The notes beneath the pieces were generated by a model, which searched no databases, was not told where the DNA came from, and saw nothing but the letters and a program-made list of their open reading frames with translations. From contig NZ_JABKDD010000007.1 of NCBI RefSeq assembly GCF_013623905.1, positions 97,392 to 161,391 of the forward strand: 64,000 nucleotides of DNA, in the 5' to 3' direction. Below are positions 47,849-56,481 of the stretch, piece after piece; the first letter of the stretch is position 1; each line of letters opens with the position of its first letter. The position numbers were made by a program, and so were the translations under genes. This DNA comes from Brevibacterium sediminis. GTDB lineage: Bacteria; Actinomycetota; Actinomycetes; Actinomycetales; Brevibacteriaceae.

Positions 47849-48127
47849 TCAGTCGGTGCTGGCCGCGCCCGCGGCGTCGTCGGGAGTTTCGACGATGCGG
47901 ATCGGGCGCAGCTTCGCCCAGATGAGGAAGACGGCCGCCGCGATGATGAGGCCGATTCCGGTCCACAGGTTCGCATCGACCCCGCCGGTGCGCTCTGCTT
48001 CGTCGGGAGTGAAGCCGATGATTCCGGCGATCGTGAGGATGACGCCGAAGATCGCCAGCAGCGCACCGATGAAGTTGCGGACGTCGAAGGCGCCTGCGGT
48101 CTTGGTCAGTTCGTTGGATTTGCTCAT
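47849..48127 (-). CDS. Small membrane protein, two helices
   Basis: A 92-residue protein with two hydrophobic spans at about 18-39 and 53-71 and a charged loop between. I do not recognise the family. The ATG at 48127 has AAGGAG upstream, and it lies 17 bases after the sodium:solute symporter gene on the same strand, so it is very likely in its operon and perhaps a companion of the transporter. A CCGCCTCGGCG copy (47832) lies just past its stop. Confidence 0.7.
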   Translation of the reverse strand: MSKSNELTKTAGAFDVRNFIGALLAIFGVILTIAGIIGFTPDEAERTGGVDANLWTGIGLIIAAAVFLIWAKLRPIRIVETPDDAAGAASTD

Positions 48128-48144
48128 GGGTCTCACTGGCTCCT

Positions 48145-49842
48145 TCAGCCGAATGTCACGTTGAGGATGATGACGAGCACCAGAGCGACACCCGCGACGG
48201 GCACGGGGCGCTTCCAAAACGGCGCCTTCGGTTCGCTGAGGTCCTCGAAATCGGACTTCGGGGTCTCCGAGTAGACGAGTCCGCGCAGCTCCGCGGCGGG
48301 CTTCGGCGTGGTGAACAGGGTGACGATCACCGACAGAACGATGTCGACGACGAACGCCGTGCTGGCCGCGAGGAATGCGGCACCCTGACCGGGCAGATCG
48401 AGGACTCCGGTCTCGGCGAGGATGAACACGAACACGGCCGAGAGCGTGCCGCCGACGAGGCCGACCCAACCGGCGGTCGCCGACATCCGCTTCCAGAACA
48501 TACCGAGGATGAACGTGGCGAACAGCGGGGCGTTGAAGAAGCCGAACAGCGTCTGCAGGTAATCCATGAGGTTGGAGAAGTTGCCCGCGATGAGCGCCGT
48601 GAAGATCGCGACGACACAGGCACCGATCGTCGCCCAGCGGCCGATCTTCAGGTAGTAGTCGTCCTCGCGGTCCTTGACCACGTACTGCTGCCACAGGTCA
48701 TAGCTGAAGACCGTGTTGAACGCGGAGATGTTCGCGGCCATACCGGCCATGAACGCGGCGAGGAGGCCGGCGATCGCCACACCGAGGAGACCGTTGGGCA
48801 GGACCTCGCGCATGAGCAGCAGGAGCGCATCGTTGTACGTCACGCCCGTCTGCTCCAGCGCGGTCGCCTCGTCGATGGAGGCCGAGATCTCCTTGAACTG
48901 CGTCATCTGCGGCACGAGGACCGCGGCGATCATGCCGGGGACGACGACGATGAAGGGGATGAGCATCTTCGGGAATGCGCCGATGATCGGGGTCAGGCGC
49001 GCGGCATTGATCGACTTCGACGCCATGGCGCGCTGGACCTCGACGAAGTTCGTCGTCCAGTAGCCGAAGGAGAGGACGAAGCCGAGGCCGAAGACAATGC
49101 CGACGACCGAGAGCACGGGGTTGGAGAAGCCGGAGAGCTGCTCGCCGGGCCAGCTGCTCAGCTGTTCGGCGCCGAGCATTCCGTCATTGCTCACACGGTC
49201 GACCAGCCCGTCCCAGCCGCCGACGCGGTTGAGGCCGATGAGCGTCAGCGGCAGGAGGGCCGCGACGATGACGAAGAACTGCAGCACCTCGTTGTAGATG
49301 GCCGCGCTCAGCCCGCCGAGGGTGATGTAGGACAGGACGATCGCGGCGGCGATGATGAGAGTGATCCACAGCGGCCAGCCGAGCAGTCGATTGACGATCG
49401 TGCCGAGCAGGAACAGGTTGACGCCGGCGATGAGCAGCTGTGCGACCGCGAAGGACAGTGCGTTGACGAGGTGAGCGCCCGTGCCGAAGCGCTTGCGCAT
49501 GAACTCCGGAACCGACCGGACCTTCGAACCGTAGTAGAACGGCATCATCACGACGCCGAGGAACAGCATCGCCGGGACCGCGCCGATCCAGAAGTAGTGC
49601 ATCGTCGGCATGCCGTACTGGGCTCCCGTGGCGGACATGCCCATGATCTCCACGGCGCCGAGGTTGGCCGAGACGAACGCGAGAGCCGTGACCCAAGCAG
49701 GCAGGCTCCGTCCGGAGAGGAGGAACTCGATGCTCGAGGAGATCCCGCGCTTGGCGAACCAGCCGATGCCGAGGACGAAGATGAAGTAGATCGCTATCAG
49801 CAGATAGTCGATCCACTGTGCGTCCAAGCGGATTGCTTCCAA
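48145..49842 (-). CDS. Sodium:solute symporter (SSS family, SGLT-like)
   Basis: A 565-residue transporter with about 13-14 hydrophobic spans. SSS features are IEFLLSGRSLPAWVTALAF in the first loop, NLGAVEIMGMSATGA, and the sodium-site region FMAGMAANISAFNTVFSYD. The resemblance is to the sugar group (SglT-type), and the gene faces galT-galK, so galactose or a related sugar is a reasonable guess. The start is a TTG at 49842 with a strong GGAGGAACC site. A direct repeat at 49854-49890 covers its leader. Confidence 0.85.
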   Translation of the reverse strand: MEAIRLDAQWIDYLLIAIYFIFVLGIGWFAKRGISSSIEFLLSGRSLPAWVTALAFVSANLGAVEIMGMSATGAQYGMPTMHYFWIGAVPAMLFLGVVMMPFYYGSKVRSVPEFMRKRFGTGAHLVNALSFAVAQLLIAGVNLFLLGTIVNRLLGWPLWITLIIAAAIVLSYITLGGLSAAIYNEVLQFFVIVAALLPLTLIGLNRVGGWDGLVDRVSNDGMLGAEQLSSWPGEQLSGFSNPVLSVVGIVFGLGFVLSFGYWTTNFVEVQRAMASKSINAARLTPIIGAFPKMLIPFIVVVPGMIAAVLVPQMTQFKEISASIDEATALEQTGVTYNDALLLLMREVLPNGLLGVAIAGLLAAFMAGMAANISAFNTVFSYDLWQQYVVKDREDDYYLKIGRWATIGACVVAIFTALIAGNFSNLMDYLQTLFGFFNAPLFATFILGMFWKRMSATAGWVGLVGGTLSAVFVFILAETGVLDLPGQGAAFLAASTAFVVDIVLSVIVTLFTTPKPAAELRGLVYSETPKSDFEDLSEPKAPFWKRPVPVAGVALVLVIILNVTFG

Positions 49843-49853
49843 GGTTCCTCCAT

Positions 49854-49890
49854 ATGCGTCAGTGCATCGCTTCGTAATGCGTCAGTGCAT
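49854..49890. promoter_or_regulatory. Direct repeat, two ATGCGTCAGTGCAT copies upstream of the symporter
   Basis: The 14-mer ATGCGTCAGTGCAT occurs at 49854-49867 and 49877-49890, a 23-base period. Each copy has ATGC/GCAT ends. It lies 12-48 bases before the symporter start. This is the shape of a repressor or activator site with two protein dimers. Confidence 0.6.
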
Positions 49891-50058
49891 GGCTGCGTGT
49901 GGTGTATGACACCCGAGTGGACACTTTAGAGGATTGTGAGCCTGATCGCTAGTGATCGAACCTGAACAGTTTTGATCGTTTGCGCCGGAGCCGTGCGCAG
50001 ACCGCCTGCACGCGCGCTTGTGCGCACTTCTGCGAGCCTGTGAGCGCCCCTGTCGGAG

Positions 50059-51111
50059 TCAGATCGGTTTCGGCGCGTCGGCCTCGCCGCCTCGGCGTCT
50101 CTGCCGTTCTTGGGCCTGAACTCTGGACAGCAGCACCTGAGCAACGGCGACGACGAGCAGCACAGCGCCGTTGACCACGGCCTGCCAGTTCGAATTCGTC
50201 AGTCCCATGCGGTTGATGAGGTTGGCCACCACCTGCAGCAGCACGACTCCGACCAGGGATCCGACTACAGTTCCCGCTCCTCCTGTGAGCAGAGTGCCGC
50301 CGAGGACCACGGCGGCGATCGCCGTGAGCTCGAGACCGACACCGAGGGTGGTCACTCCCGACGCGGTGTAGGACGCGGTGAGCGCTCCGGCCAGACCGGC
50401 CATGGTCCCTGACACAGCGAAGACGATGAGGGTCGACCGCAGCACCGGCAGACCCATGAGGCGGGCGGCATCGGGTTGACCGCCGATCGCCAGCAGGGTC
50501 GAACCGTAGGAGGTGCGGTGGAGCACGAGGACGCCGATCGCGAAGAGGACGATGACGTTCCACACCGGGAATCCGAGACCCAGAAAGGATCCGCGGCTGA
50601 GCTCGAGGAAGGCGGAATCACCGGGTACCTTGTACGTCTCCGACCCTTCTTCGGTCAGTGCTAAGAGCAGACCGCGGGCGAAGAGCAGACCGGCGAGGGT
50701 GACGATGAACGACGGGATCGACGTGAACGCGACGATCGCTCCCTGCACGAGACCGATGAGGGTGCACACGATGAGCGGGACGAGGAGGGCAGCGAGGAAT
50801 CCATATTGAGATGCCCACGCTGCGAGCACTCCGCCGAGGGCGAAGACCGACCCGACCGACAGGTCGATGCCCCCGGTGAAGATGACGAACGTCAGCCCCA
50901 GGGCCACGGGCGCGAGGAATGCGGCCTGCAGAGCGATCTGGCTGAGATTGCCCGCAGAAGCGAACGTCGGAAAGGCGAAGGCAGAGACGACGATGAGGCA
51001 GAGCAGAATCACCAGCGCACCGTTGCGCTGAGTCAGCCGAGCCAGCTTCTCGACTCGTGATCGCCTGCCCGCATCGGCGAGAGCCGCCTCGGTGGTGGAG
51101 GTAGTGCTCAT
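50059..51111 (-). CDS. Sugar ABC importer permease 2 (YjfF-like)
   Basis: A 350-residue permease of the ribose/galactofuranose-type importers, with about nine to ten spans. The family motif is FTGGIDLSVGSVFALGGV; the C-terminal block is AIAAVVLGGTLLTGGAGTVVGS. The ATG overlaps the stop of the first permease as ATGA. Two different permease genes next to one double ATPase is the YtfT/YjfF arrangement rather than the single RbsC type. It is the last gene of the operon. Confidence 0.88.
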   Translation of the reverse strand: MSTTSTTEAALADAGRRSRVEKLARLTQRNGALVILLCLIVVSAFAFPTFASAGNLSQIALQAAFLAPVALGLTFVIFTGGIDLSVGSVFALGGVLAAWASQYGFLAALLVPLIVCTLIGLVQGAIVAFTSIPSFIVTLAGLLFARGLLLALTEEGSETYKVPGDSAFLELSRGSFLGLGFPVWNVIVLFAIGVLVLHRTSYGSTLLAIGGQPDAARLMGLPVLRSTLIVFAVSGTMAGLAGALTASYTASGVTTLGVGLELTAIAAVVLGGTLLTGGAGTVVGSLVGVVLLQVVANLINRMGLTNSNWQAVVNGAVLLVVAVAQVLLSRVQAQERQRRRGGEADAPKPI

Positions 51112-52076
51112 GTCTTTCTCCTTCCGACCTGGAGGGCGACAGCGACGACGATGACGATCGCCTGAACCATCTGGGACACGGAGTCCGGAATGTTGTGGGA
51201 GACGAGAGTGGACACGATGAGCTGCATGAGCAGCGCACCCCCGACAGTGCCGAGGATGCGCACCTTGCCGCCGGCCAGTGAGGTCCCGCCGATGACGACG
51301 GCGGCGATGGCCGACAGTTCCATGAGCAGGCCGAGGGTGCGTGGGTCGCTGGCCGACGAGCGGGCGGCCACGAGGACTCCGGCGCACGCTGCGAGCAGAC
51401 CGGAGAGGACATAGACGCTGACCAGCACGGACTTGATGCGGATCCCGGCGAGTTCGGCGGCCTTCTTATTGCCGCCGATGGCCTCGACCATGATCCCGAA
51501 GGTGGTGCGGCGCATGAGGAACGCCGCGACAAGGACCAGGATGACGGCGCTGAGAACCGAATACGGGATGCCGAGCAGAGAGCCGGAGCCGAGTACCGCG
51601 AGTCCGGGGTCGGAGAGGTTTTTGATCTCACCGCCGATGACGTTCGCGAGACCACGCCCGCCGATGAGTACGGCCAGGGTGGCGACGATGGGTTGGATGC
51701 CGAAGTATGAGACGAGAGCACCGATCATCAGTCCCGAGAGGCCGCCTGCAGCGATTCCGACGAGGATCGCCGGAACGGTCCCGTAGCCGATGTACAGCGG
51801 CATGATCGCTGCCGACAGCGCCATCACGCTGCCGACCGACAGGTCGATGCCCTTGGTGCCGATGACCATGGCCATGCCGAGTGCCACGATGAGGACGGGA
51901 GCGGTCTGGATGAGCTGCAGGCGCAGGTTTGCGACAGTGAGAAAATGCGGAGTGATGATCGCGTTGATGACCACCATCAGTGCCAGTGCGACATAGACCC
52001 CGTAGTTCGCGATCCACGCTCGCACGGACATCGAGCGCTTCACCGGCACCGAGGCGGTGGTGGGCGAGGCCTTCAT
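51108..52076 (-). CDS. Sugar ABC importer permease 1 (YtfT-like)
   Basis: A 322-residue permease with the motif IGTKGIDLSVGSVMALSAA and the C-terminal SAIAAVVIGGTSLAGGKVRI. Nine or so spans. It overlaps the ATPase stop as ATGA and the second permease start as ATGA, so the three are coupled. The two permeases are clearly paralogous but diverged, as expected for a heterodimer. Confidence 0.88.
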   Translation of the reverse strand: MKASPTTASVPVKRSMSVRAWIANYGVYVALALMVVINAIITPHFLTVANLRLQLIQTAPVLIVALGMAMVIGTKGIDLSVGSVMALSAAIMPLYIGYGTVPAILVGIAAGGLSGLMIGALVSYFGIQPIVATLAVLIGGRGLANVIGGEIKNLSDPGLAVLGSGSLLGIPYSVLSAVILVLVAAFLMRRTTFGIMVEAIGGNKKAAELAGIRIKSVLVSVYVLSGLLAACAGVLVAARSSASDPRTLGLLMELSAIAAVVIGGTSLAGGKVRILGTVGGALLMQLIVSTLVSHNIPDSVSQMVQAIVIVVAVALQVGRRKT

Positions 52077-53629
52077 CGCTGTCCTCCATCGACGAGGGCC
52101 GACAGGAGTCGAGAGTTGTCCACCTGGTCGTCGGTGAGGATCTCGCTGACCTCTCCGTCGCGCAGCACGAGGATCGAGTCCGAACCGGCAACGAGCTCCT
52201 CGGTCTCCGAGGAGATCAGGACGACGGCCATTCCCTTCTCCGCCAGTTCGTCGATGAGGGCCTGCACCTCCTGTTTGGCTCCGACGTCGATGCCGCGAGT
52301 CGGTTCGTCGAGGAGGAAGACCGAAGGCTCGGTGCACAGCCATCGGGCGATGAGCACTTTCTGCTGATTTCCCCCGGAGAGTTCGGAGATGAGTTGTCGG
52401 GTTGACGAGACCTTGATGCCCAGACGGCGAATCCAGCGATCGACGAGTTCATCGATTCGGCGGTTCGACAGCACGCCTGCGTTCGAGACCCGCGGCAGGA
52501 TGCCGAGGATGATGTTGTCGCGGACACTGAGCTCGGGGACGATGCCCTCGGCCTTCCGATCCTCGGACAGCAGTGCGATTCCTGCTCTCAGCGCAGCGGG
52601 GACGGAACCCCGTCGGACCGGTCCGCCCTTGACTGTGATCTGGCCTGAGCTCGTATCCAATCCGCCGTAGATCGCTTTGACGGTCTCGCTGCGACCTGAC
52701 CCGAGGAGACCGGCCAAGCCGACGATCTCGCCTGCCCGGACGGACACGTCAACGGACTGCAGACGGCCGGGCGCGCTGAGATCCTTCGCCTCGAGCACCA
52801 CCTCGGCGGTCGTTTCGGAAACATCGGTATCGGTGAATGAGGTGACGCCGTGTTCGGTGATGTCACGACCGAGCATTGCCGAGATCAGGGACCGGCGGTC
52901 GAGTTCGTGCATCGGACCGGTATGGACGACGCGACCGTCGCGCAGGATCGTCACCTCATCGCAGAGTTCCCACAGCTCATCGAGTCGATGTGAGATGAAG
53001 ACGATGCCGACTCCCTGGTCACGGAGCCGGCGGGCCACGGAGAACAGCACTTCGACCTCGCGGCGTTCCAAAGACGAAGTCGGTTCATCCATGATGACGA
53101 CGCGTGCCTCGGTCGTCACCGCGCGGGCCAGTGCGATCATCTGCTGGACGCCGAGGCCCAAGGCTCCGAGCTCCGCAGTCACGTCCACATCGATGCCGAG
53201 ATCCTGGACCACCTCGGCGGCCTTCCTGTTGAGTGCGCGTACGTCGATGAGGCCGAGGCGTCCCCGCGGCTCGCGGCCGAGGAAGATATTGCGGGCCACC
53301 GACAGGAGCGGGACGAGGTTCACCTCTTGGTAGACCGTGGAGATTCCGGCGTCCTGCGCCTGGGACGGATGGTTGAACCGGACCTCGCTGCCGGCAAGCT
53401 CGATGCAACCGGTCTCGGCCTGATAGACCCCGGTCAGCGATTTGATGAGAGTGGACTTCCCGGCCCCGTTCTCGCCGACGACGGTGTGGATCGTTCCGGG
53501 ACGCAGGGAGAAGTCGACGTCGTGGAGGACATGGACACCGGAGAAGGATTTGTTCAGTCCTCTGGCGGCCAGCGCCAGCGCAGCCTCCTCGTGAGGCTGC
53601 GCCGGGCCCTGTTGGGATGTGTCGGTCAC
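52073..53629 (-). CDS. Sugar ABC importer, double ATPase (YtfR/RbsA-like)
   Basis: A 518-residue protein with two ATPase domains. Domain 1 has Walker A GENGAGKST, Walker B VVIMDEPTSSL and a divergent signature LGLGVQQM in place of LSVGQQQM. Domain 2 has the degenerate Walker A GLLGSGRSE usual for this family, signature LSGGNQQK and Walker B VFLLDEPTRGIDVG. The GTG at 53629 comes one base after the stop of the binding-protein gene, and its end overlaps permease 1. It energises monosaccharide uptake. Confidence 0.9.
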   Translation of the reverse strand: MTDTSQQGPAQPHEEAALALAARGLNKSFSGVHVLHDVDFSLRPGTIHTVVGENGAGKSTLIKSLTGVYQAETGCIELAGSEVRFNHPSQAQDAGISTVYQEVNLVPLLSVARNIFLGREPRGRLGLIDVRALNRKAAEVVQDLGIDVDVTAELGALGLGVQQMIALARAVTTEARVVIMDEPTSSLERREVEVLFSVARRLRDQGVGIVFISHRLDELWELCDEVTILRDGRVVHTGPMHELDRRSLISAMLGRDITEHGVTSFTDTDVSETTAEVVLEAKDLSAPGRLQSVDVSVRAGEIVGLAGLLGSGRSETVKAIYGGLDTSSGQITVKGGPVRRGSVPAALRAGIALLSEDRKAEGIVPELSVRDNIILGILPRVSNAGVLSNRRIDELVDRWIRRLGIKVSSTRQLISELSGGNQQKVLIARWLCTEPSVFLLDEPTRGIDVGAKQEVQALIDELAEKGMAVVLISSETEELVAGSDSILVLRDGEVSEILTDDQVDNSRLLSALVDGGQR

Positions 53630-53630
53630 G

Positions 53631-54725
53631 TCAGAACGCCTGACCGGCCTGTTCTTCGGCGTTGTCGGGTGTGTACTCGCCGTCCTTGATGATGATGTCC
53701 TCCGGGATCTCCTCACCGGAGTAGAACTTGCTCAAGGTGTCGAAGACTAGCGGTCCGAAGCGCGGATTGGATTCGATCACTGCGTTGTACTTGCCGGCGA
53801 CGATGGCATCGACAGCATTCTTCGTCCCGTCGATCGACACGATCTTCACGTCTTTGCCCGGTTCCTTGCCCGCTTCCTGGATGGCGGCCATCGCGCCGAG
53901 GCCCTCTTCATCGTTGAATGCATAGACAGCGTCGATCTCCGGGTTCGACTGCAGCAGCTGAGCCGTGACCTCCTGACCTTCGGAACGGGAAGCATTGGCC
54001 GTCTGTTCGGCGACGATCTCGATGTCCGGGTACTCGGCCTTCACCTGATCCTTGAAGCCCTTCTGCCGGCCGTCGGTGACGTTGTTGCCCGAGGGCCCCA
54101 ACAGTACTGCGACCTTCGCCTTGGAGTCGGTGGCCTCGGCCAGGGCATCCGCCGCGCGCTCGCCCTGCTTGACGAAGTCCGAACCGATGAAGGTGAGATA
54201 GTCGTCGCAGGACTTGTTGGTGACCTTCCGGTCGATGGTCACGACCGGGACCTTCTTCTTCTTGGCTGCATTGAGAGCCGAGTCGAGTCCGTCGGAATTG
54301 ACCGGGGCGATGACGAGCATGTCGACGTCCTGGCTGAGGAGGTTCTCGATATCGCTGATCTGTTTGGGCAGTTCGTTGTTGGCGTTTGTGACGACGAGGT
54401 CGGCACCGGCGTCCTTGGCCGTGTCCTTGAGAGATTTGGTTTCTGCAGCGCGGAAGCTCGCGGAATCCGGCTCGGACTGGGAGAAGCCGACCTTCGCACC
54501 TTTGATGTCGACTTTGTCGACGCCGTAATCGTCCATCGTGCAGGTCGGACCCGATGATCCGGCACTGTCAGCGGCCTGAGCGGCTTCGCCTCCGCTGCCT
54601 CCTGAAGCTTCGGGGTCGCTGCCTTCGTTGGTGCAGCCGGACAGCAGCAGCCCACCGGCTGCAGCGATGGCACACACTCGAATTGCTGTGGAGCGGAAGA
54701 CCGAATGCGATTCTCTGATTTTCAT
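53631..54725 (-). CDS. Sugar ABC importer, binding lipoprotein (YtfQ-like)
   Basis: A 364-residue periplasmic-binding-protein-family lipoprotein. The signal ends in LLLSGC with lipidated Cys near residue 31, followed by a Gly/Ser/Ala linker. The mature part starts KVGFSQSEPDSASFRAAETKS, which resembles the galactofuranose binder YtfQ more than ribose binders. IAPVNSDGLDSALNAAKKKK and AFNDEEGLGAMAAI are family blocks. The ATG at 54725 starts MKIRES; it is first in the operon binding protein, ATPase, permease, permease. The ligand is inferred to be a galactose-type sugar from the sequence and the nearby gal genes. Confidence 0.85.
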   Translation of the reverse strand: MKIRESHSVFRSTAIRVCAIAAAGGLLLSGCTNEGSDPEASGGSGGEAAQAADSAGSSGPTCTMDDYGVDKVDIKGAKVGFSQSEPDSASFRAAETKSLKDTAKDAGADLVVTNANNELPKQISDIENLLSQDVDMLVIAPVNSDGLDSALNAAKKKKVPVVTIDRKVTNKSCDDYLTFIGSDFVKQGERAADALAEATDSKAKVAVLLGPSGNNVTDGRQKGFKDQVKAEYPDIEIVAEQTANASRSEGQEVTAQLLQSNPEIDAVYAFNDEEGLGAMAAIQEAGKEPGKDVKIVSIDGTKNAVDAIVAGKYNAVIESNPRFGPLVFDTLSKFYSGEEIPEDIIIKDGEYTPDNAEEQAGQAF

Positions 54726-54767
54726 TGGTGCCTCTTCTGTCGGTACGGCCCCATTGCCGTGACTGAT

Positions 54768-54800
54768 CAAAAGTTATCAGAATCACAATAAAACAATCAA
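54768..54800 (-). promoter_or_regulatory. Promoter of the sugar ABC operon with operator-like element
   Basis: On the minus strand TTGATT (54800-54795), an 18-base spacer and TAACTT (54776-54771) form the promoter in an AT-rich island. TGATAACTTTTG (54779-54768) is identical to the element at the galT promoter and continues as ATCA, giving TGATAACTTTTGATCA. The DeoR-type regulator gene lies directly upstream. Confidence 0.6.
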
Positions 54801-54843
54801 GAAGTAGAGATGTAGTGACGGAGAATGTCAGCAGATCGATATC

Positions 54844-55602
54844 TCAGACGACCTCGACCTCAACCCCCGCCTCGCGCAGTGCGGTGAGTTCGGATTCTTC
54901 GCTCTTCGAATCGGTGATGAGCTGCTGGATCTGCTCGGTCGGAACAGTGAGCACCGACGAGCGGAGGCCGACCTTCGTGTGATCGACGAGTGCAGTGACG
55001 CGCCCTGCCCCGGCGGCCATGGCCCGATCCGTATCGGCGACGGGGAACGCCGGTGTCGACAGGCCGAAGTCCGCGGCCAGTCCGTTCCCGGAGAGGAAGA
55101 CGGTGTCGGCGCGCAGGCCGAGCAGCTGAGACACCGTGCCGCCGCCGACGAAGGCCCGGATCGAATGGCGCAGCAGACCGCCGACGACGATGACCTCGTT
55201 GTCGGGGGAGGAGACCATGGCCTCGGCGACGAGCAGCGAATTCGTCACCACGCGCAGACCCGAGCGCGTCACGAGCTCCTTGGCCAACAGCTCTGTCGTC
55301 GTTCCCGGCCCCAGCGCCACGACATCTCCGTTGCGCACCTGGGTCGCTGCAGCACGCGCGATCGCCGTCTTCTCGGCCAGAGCCTGCTCGAGCTTCTCCG
55401 CATAGCTCGACTCCCGCGCGCTCGAGGCGAGAACGGCGCCGCCGTGGGTGCGGATGAGTCTGCCCTCCTCGGCGAGCTGATCGAGGTCCCGGCGGATGGT
55501 CACGGCCGAAGTATCGAGCTTCTCCGACAGGGAAGTGATGGAGACGGCGCCGTCTCTCTCGATCGTATCGACGATGATGTTGCGTCTCTGAGCGGCGATC
55601 AT
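54844..55602 (-). CDS. DeoR-family transcriptional regulator
   Basis: A 252-residue regulator. The N-terminal winged helix has LSEKLDTSAVTIRRDL and the family hallmark LIRTHGGAVL. The C-terminal sugar-phosphate sensor domain has the phosphate-loop-like LGPGTTTELLAKEL and TNSLLVAEAM. It stands directly upstream of the sugar importer on the same strand and is the best candidate to control it and galTK. TACTAT (55614-55609, minus strand) ends six bases before the ATG at 55602, fitting leaderless translation. Confidence 0.9.
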   Translation of the reverse strand: MIAAQRRNIIVDTIERDGAVSITSLSEKLDTSAVTIRRDLDQLAEEGRLIRTHGGAVLASSARESSYAEKLEQALAEKTAIARAAATQVRNGDVVALGPGTTTELLAKELVTRSGLRVVTNSLLVAEAMVSSPDNEVIVVGGLLRHSIRAFVGGGTVSQLLGLRADTVFLSGNGLAADFGLSTPAFPVADTDRAMAAGAGRVTALVDHTKVGLRSSVLTVPTEQIQQLITDSKSEESELTALREAGVEVEVV

Positions 55603-55645
55603 GGGGCCATAGTACAAGCCCGGAGGTCGGGCCGACTTCAAGGAC

Positions 55646-55712
55646 GAGGCACGACCGCGGGCCTGGAGGCACGACCGCGGGCCCGGAGGGATGATCCTCC
55701 GGGCCCGCGGTC
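55646..55712. terminator. Strong hairpin with duplicated arm between IclR and DeoR genes
   Basis: A perfect 17-base stem (55673-55689 with 55696-55712, six-base loop) separates the IclR and DeoR genes. One arm belongs to a tandem 20-base duplication (55646-55665 and 55666-55685, one difference), so the second arm can also pair with the upstream copy. It probably terminates the iclR transcript on the minus strand. No T-run. Confidence 0.7.
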
Positions 55713-55757
55713 AACACGTTCGCCGCTGGGCGAGGTGCGATGGGAGCTGAGTCGGAC

Positions 55758-56474
55758 TCAGCCGCGCACGAGTGCCTCGGTCAGCGCACGCGCGGCGTCG
55801 ATGACCGACTTCGCGTGCAGGCGGCCGGGCTGGCGGGTGAGCCGGTCGACCGGTCCGGAGATCGAGACGGCTGCGACCACCCGATTGCTCGGACCGCGCA
55901 CGGGAGCCGACACCGAGGCGACCCCCCGTTCGCGTTCGGCGATGGACTGGGCCCAGCCTCGGCGGCGGACCCCGGAGAGCATGGTCGCGGAGAACCGGGC
56001 ACCGCGCAGGCCCGTGTGCAGACGGTCCGGCTCCTCCCAGGCCAGCAGCACCTGAGCCGCAGAACCGGCGCGCATCGACAGCGTCGCGCCGATCGGCACG
56101 GAGTCGCGCAGACCCACGGGGCGCTCGGCCGCGGCCACGCACAGGCGCAGATCGCCCTGACGGCGGAAGAGCTGAGCGGACTCACCCGTCTGATCGCGCA
56201 GCTGACCGAGCACCGGCCCGGCCGCGGCCAGCAGGCGGTCCTCGCCGGCGGCCGACGACAGCTCGGCCAGACGCGGCCCGAGGACGAAACGTCCCTGAAG
56301 GTCGCGACCGACGATGCGGTGGAATTCGAGGGCAACAGCCAGGCGGTGGGCAGTGGGGCGTGCCAGTCCGGTCAGCGTCACCAATTCGGCGAGAGAGGCG
56401 GGTCCGGCCTCAAGTGCGGAGAGAACCATTGCGGCCTTGTCGATGACCCCGACGCCGCTACCATTGCTTGTCAT
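55758..56474 (-). CDS. IclR-family regulator of leucine genes (NdgR/LtbR type)
   Basis: A 238-residue IclR protein. The winged helix covers about residues 8-65 (LAELVTLTGLARPTAHRLAVAL). The C-terminal effector domain includes DSVPIGATLSMRAGSAAQVLLA and ends with SVSAPVRGPSNRVVAAVSISGP. It is divergent from leuCD, the position of NdgR in Streptomyces and LtbR in Corynebacterium, which control leuCD and other amino-acid genes. CACAAT (56487-56482, minus strand) lies seven bases before the ATG, suggesting a leaderless mRNA. Confidence 0.88.
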   Translation of the reverse strand: MTSNGSGVGVIDKAAMVLSALEAGPASLAELVTLTGLARPTAHRLAVALEFHRIVGRDLQGRFVLGPRLAELSSAAGEDRLLAAAGPVLGQLRDQTGESAQLFRRQGDLRLCVAAAERPVGLRDSVPIGATLSMRAGSAAQVLLAWEEPDRLHTGLRGARFSATMLSGVRRRGWAQSIAERERGVASVSAPVRGPSNRVVAAVSISGPVDRLTRQPGRLHAKSVIDAARALTEALVRG

Positions 56475-56481
56475 AGGCACC

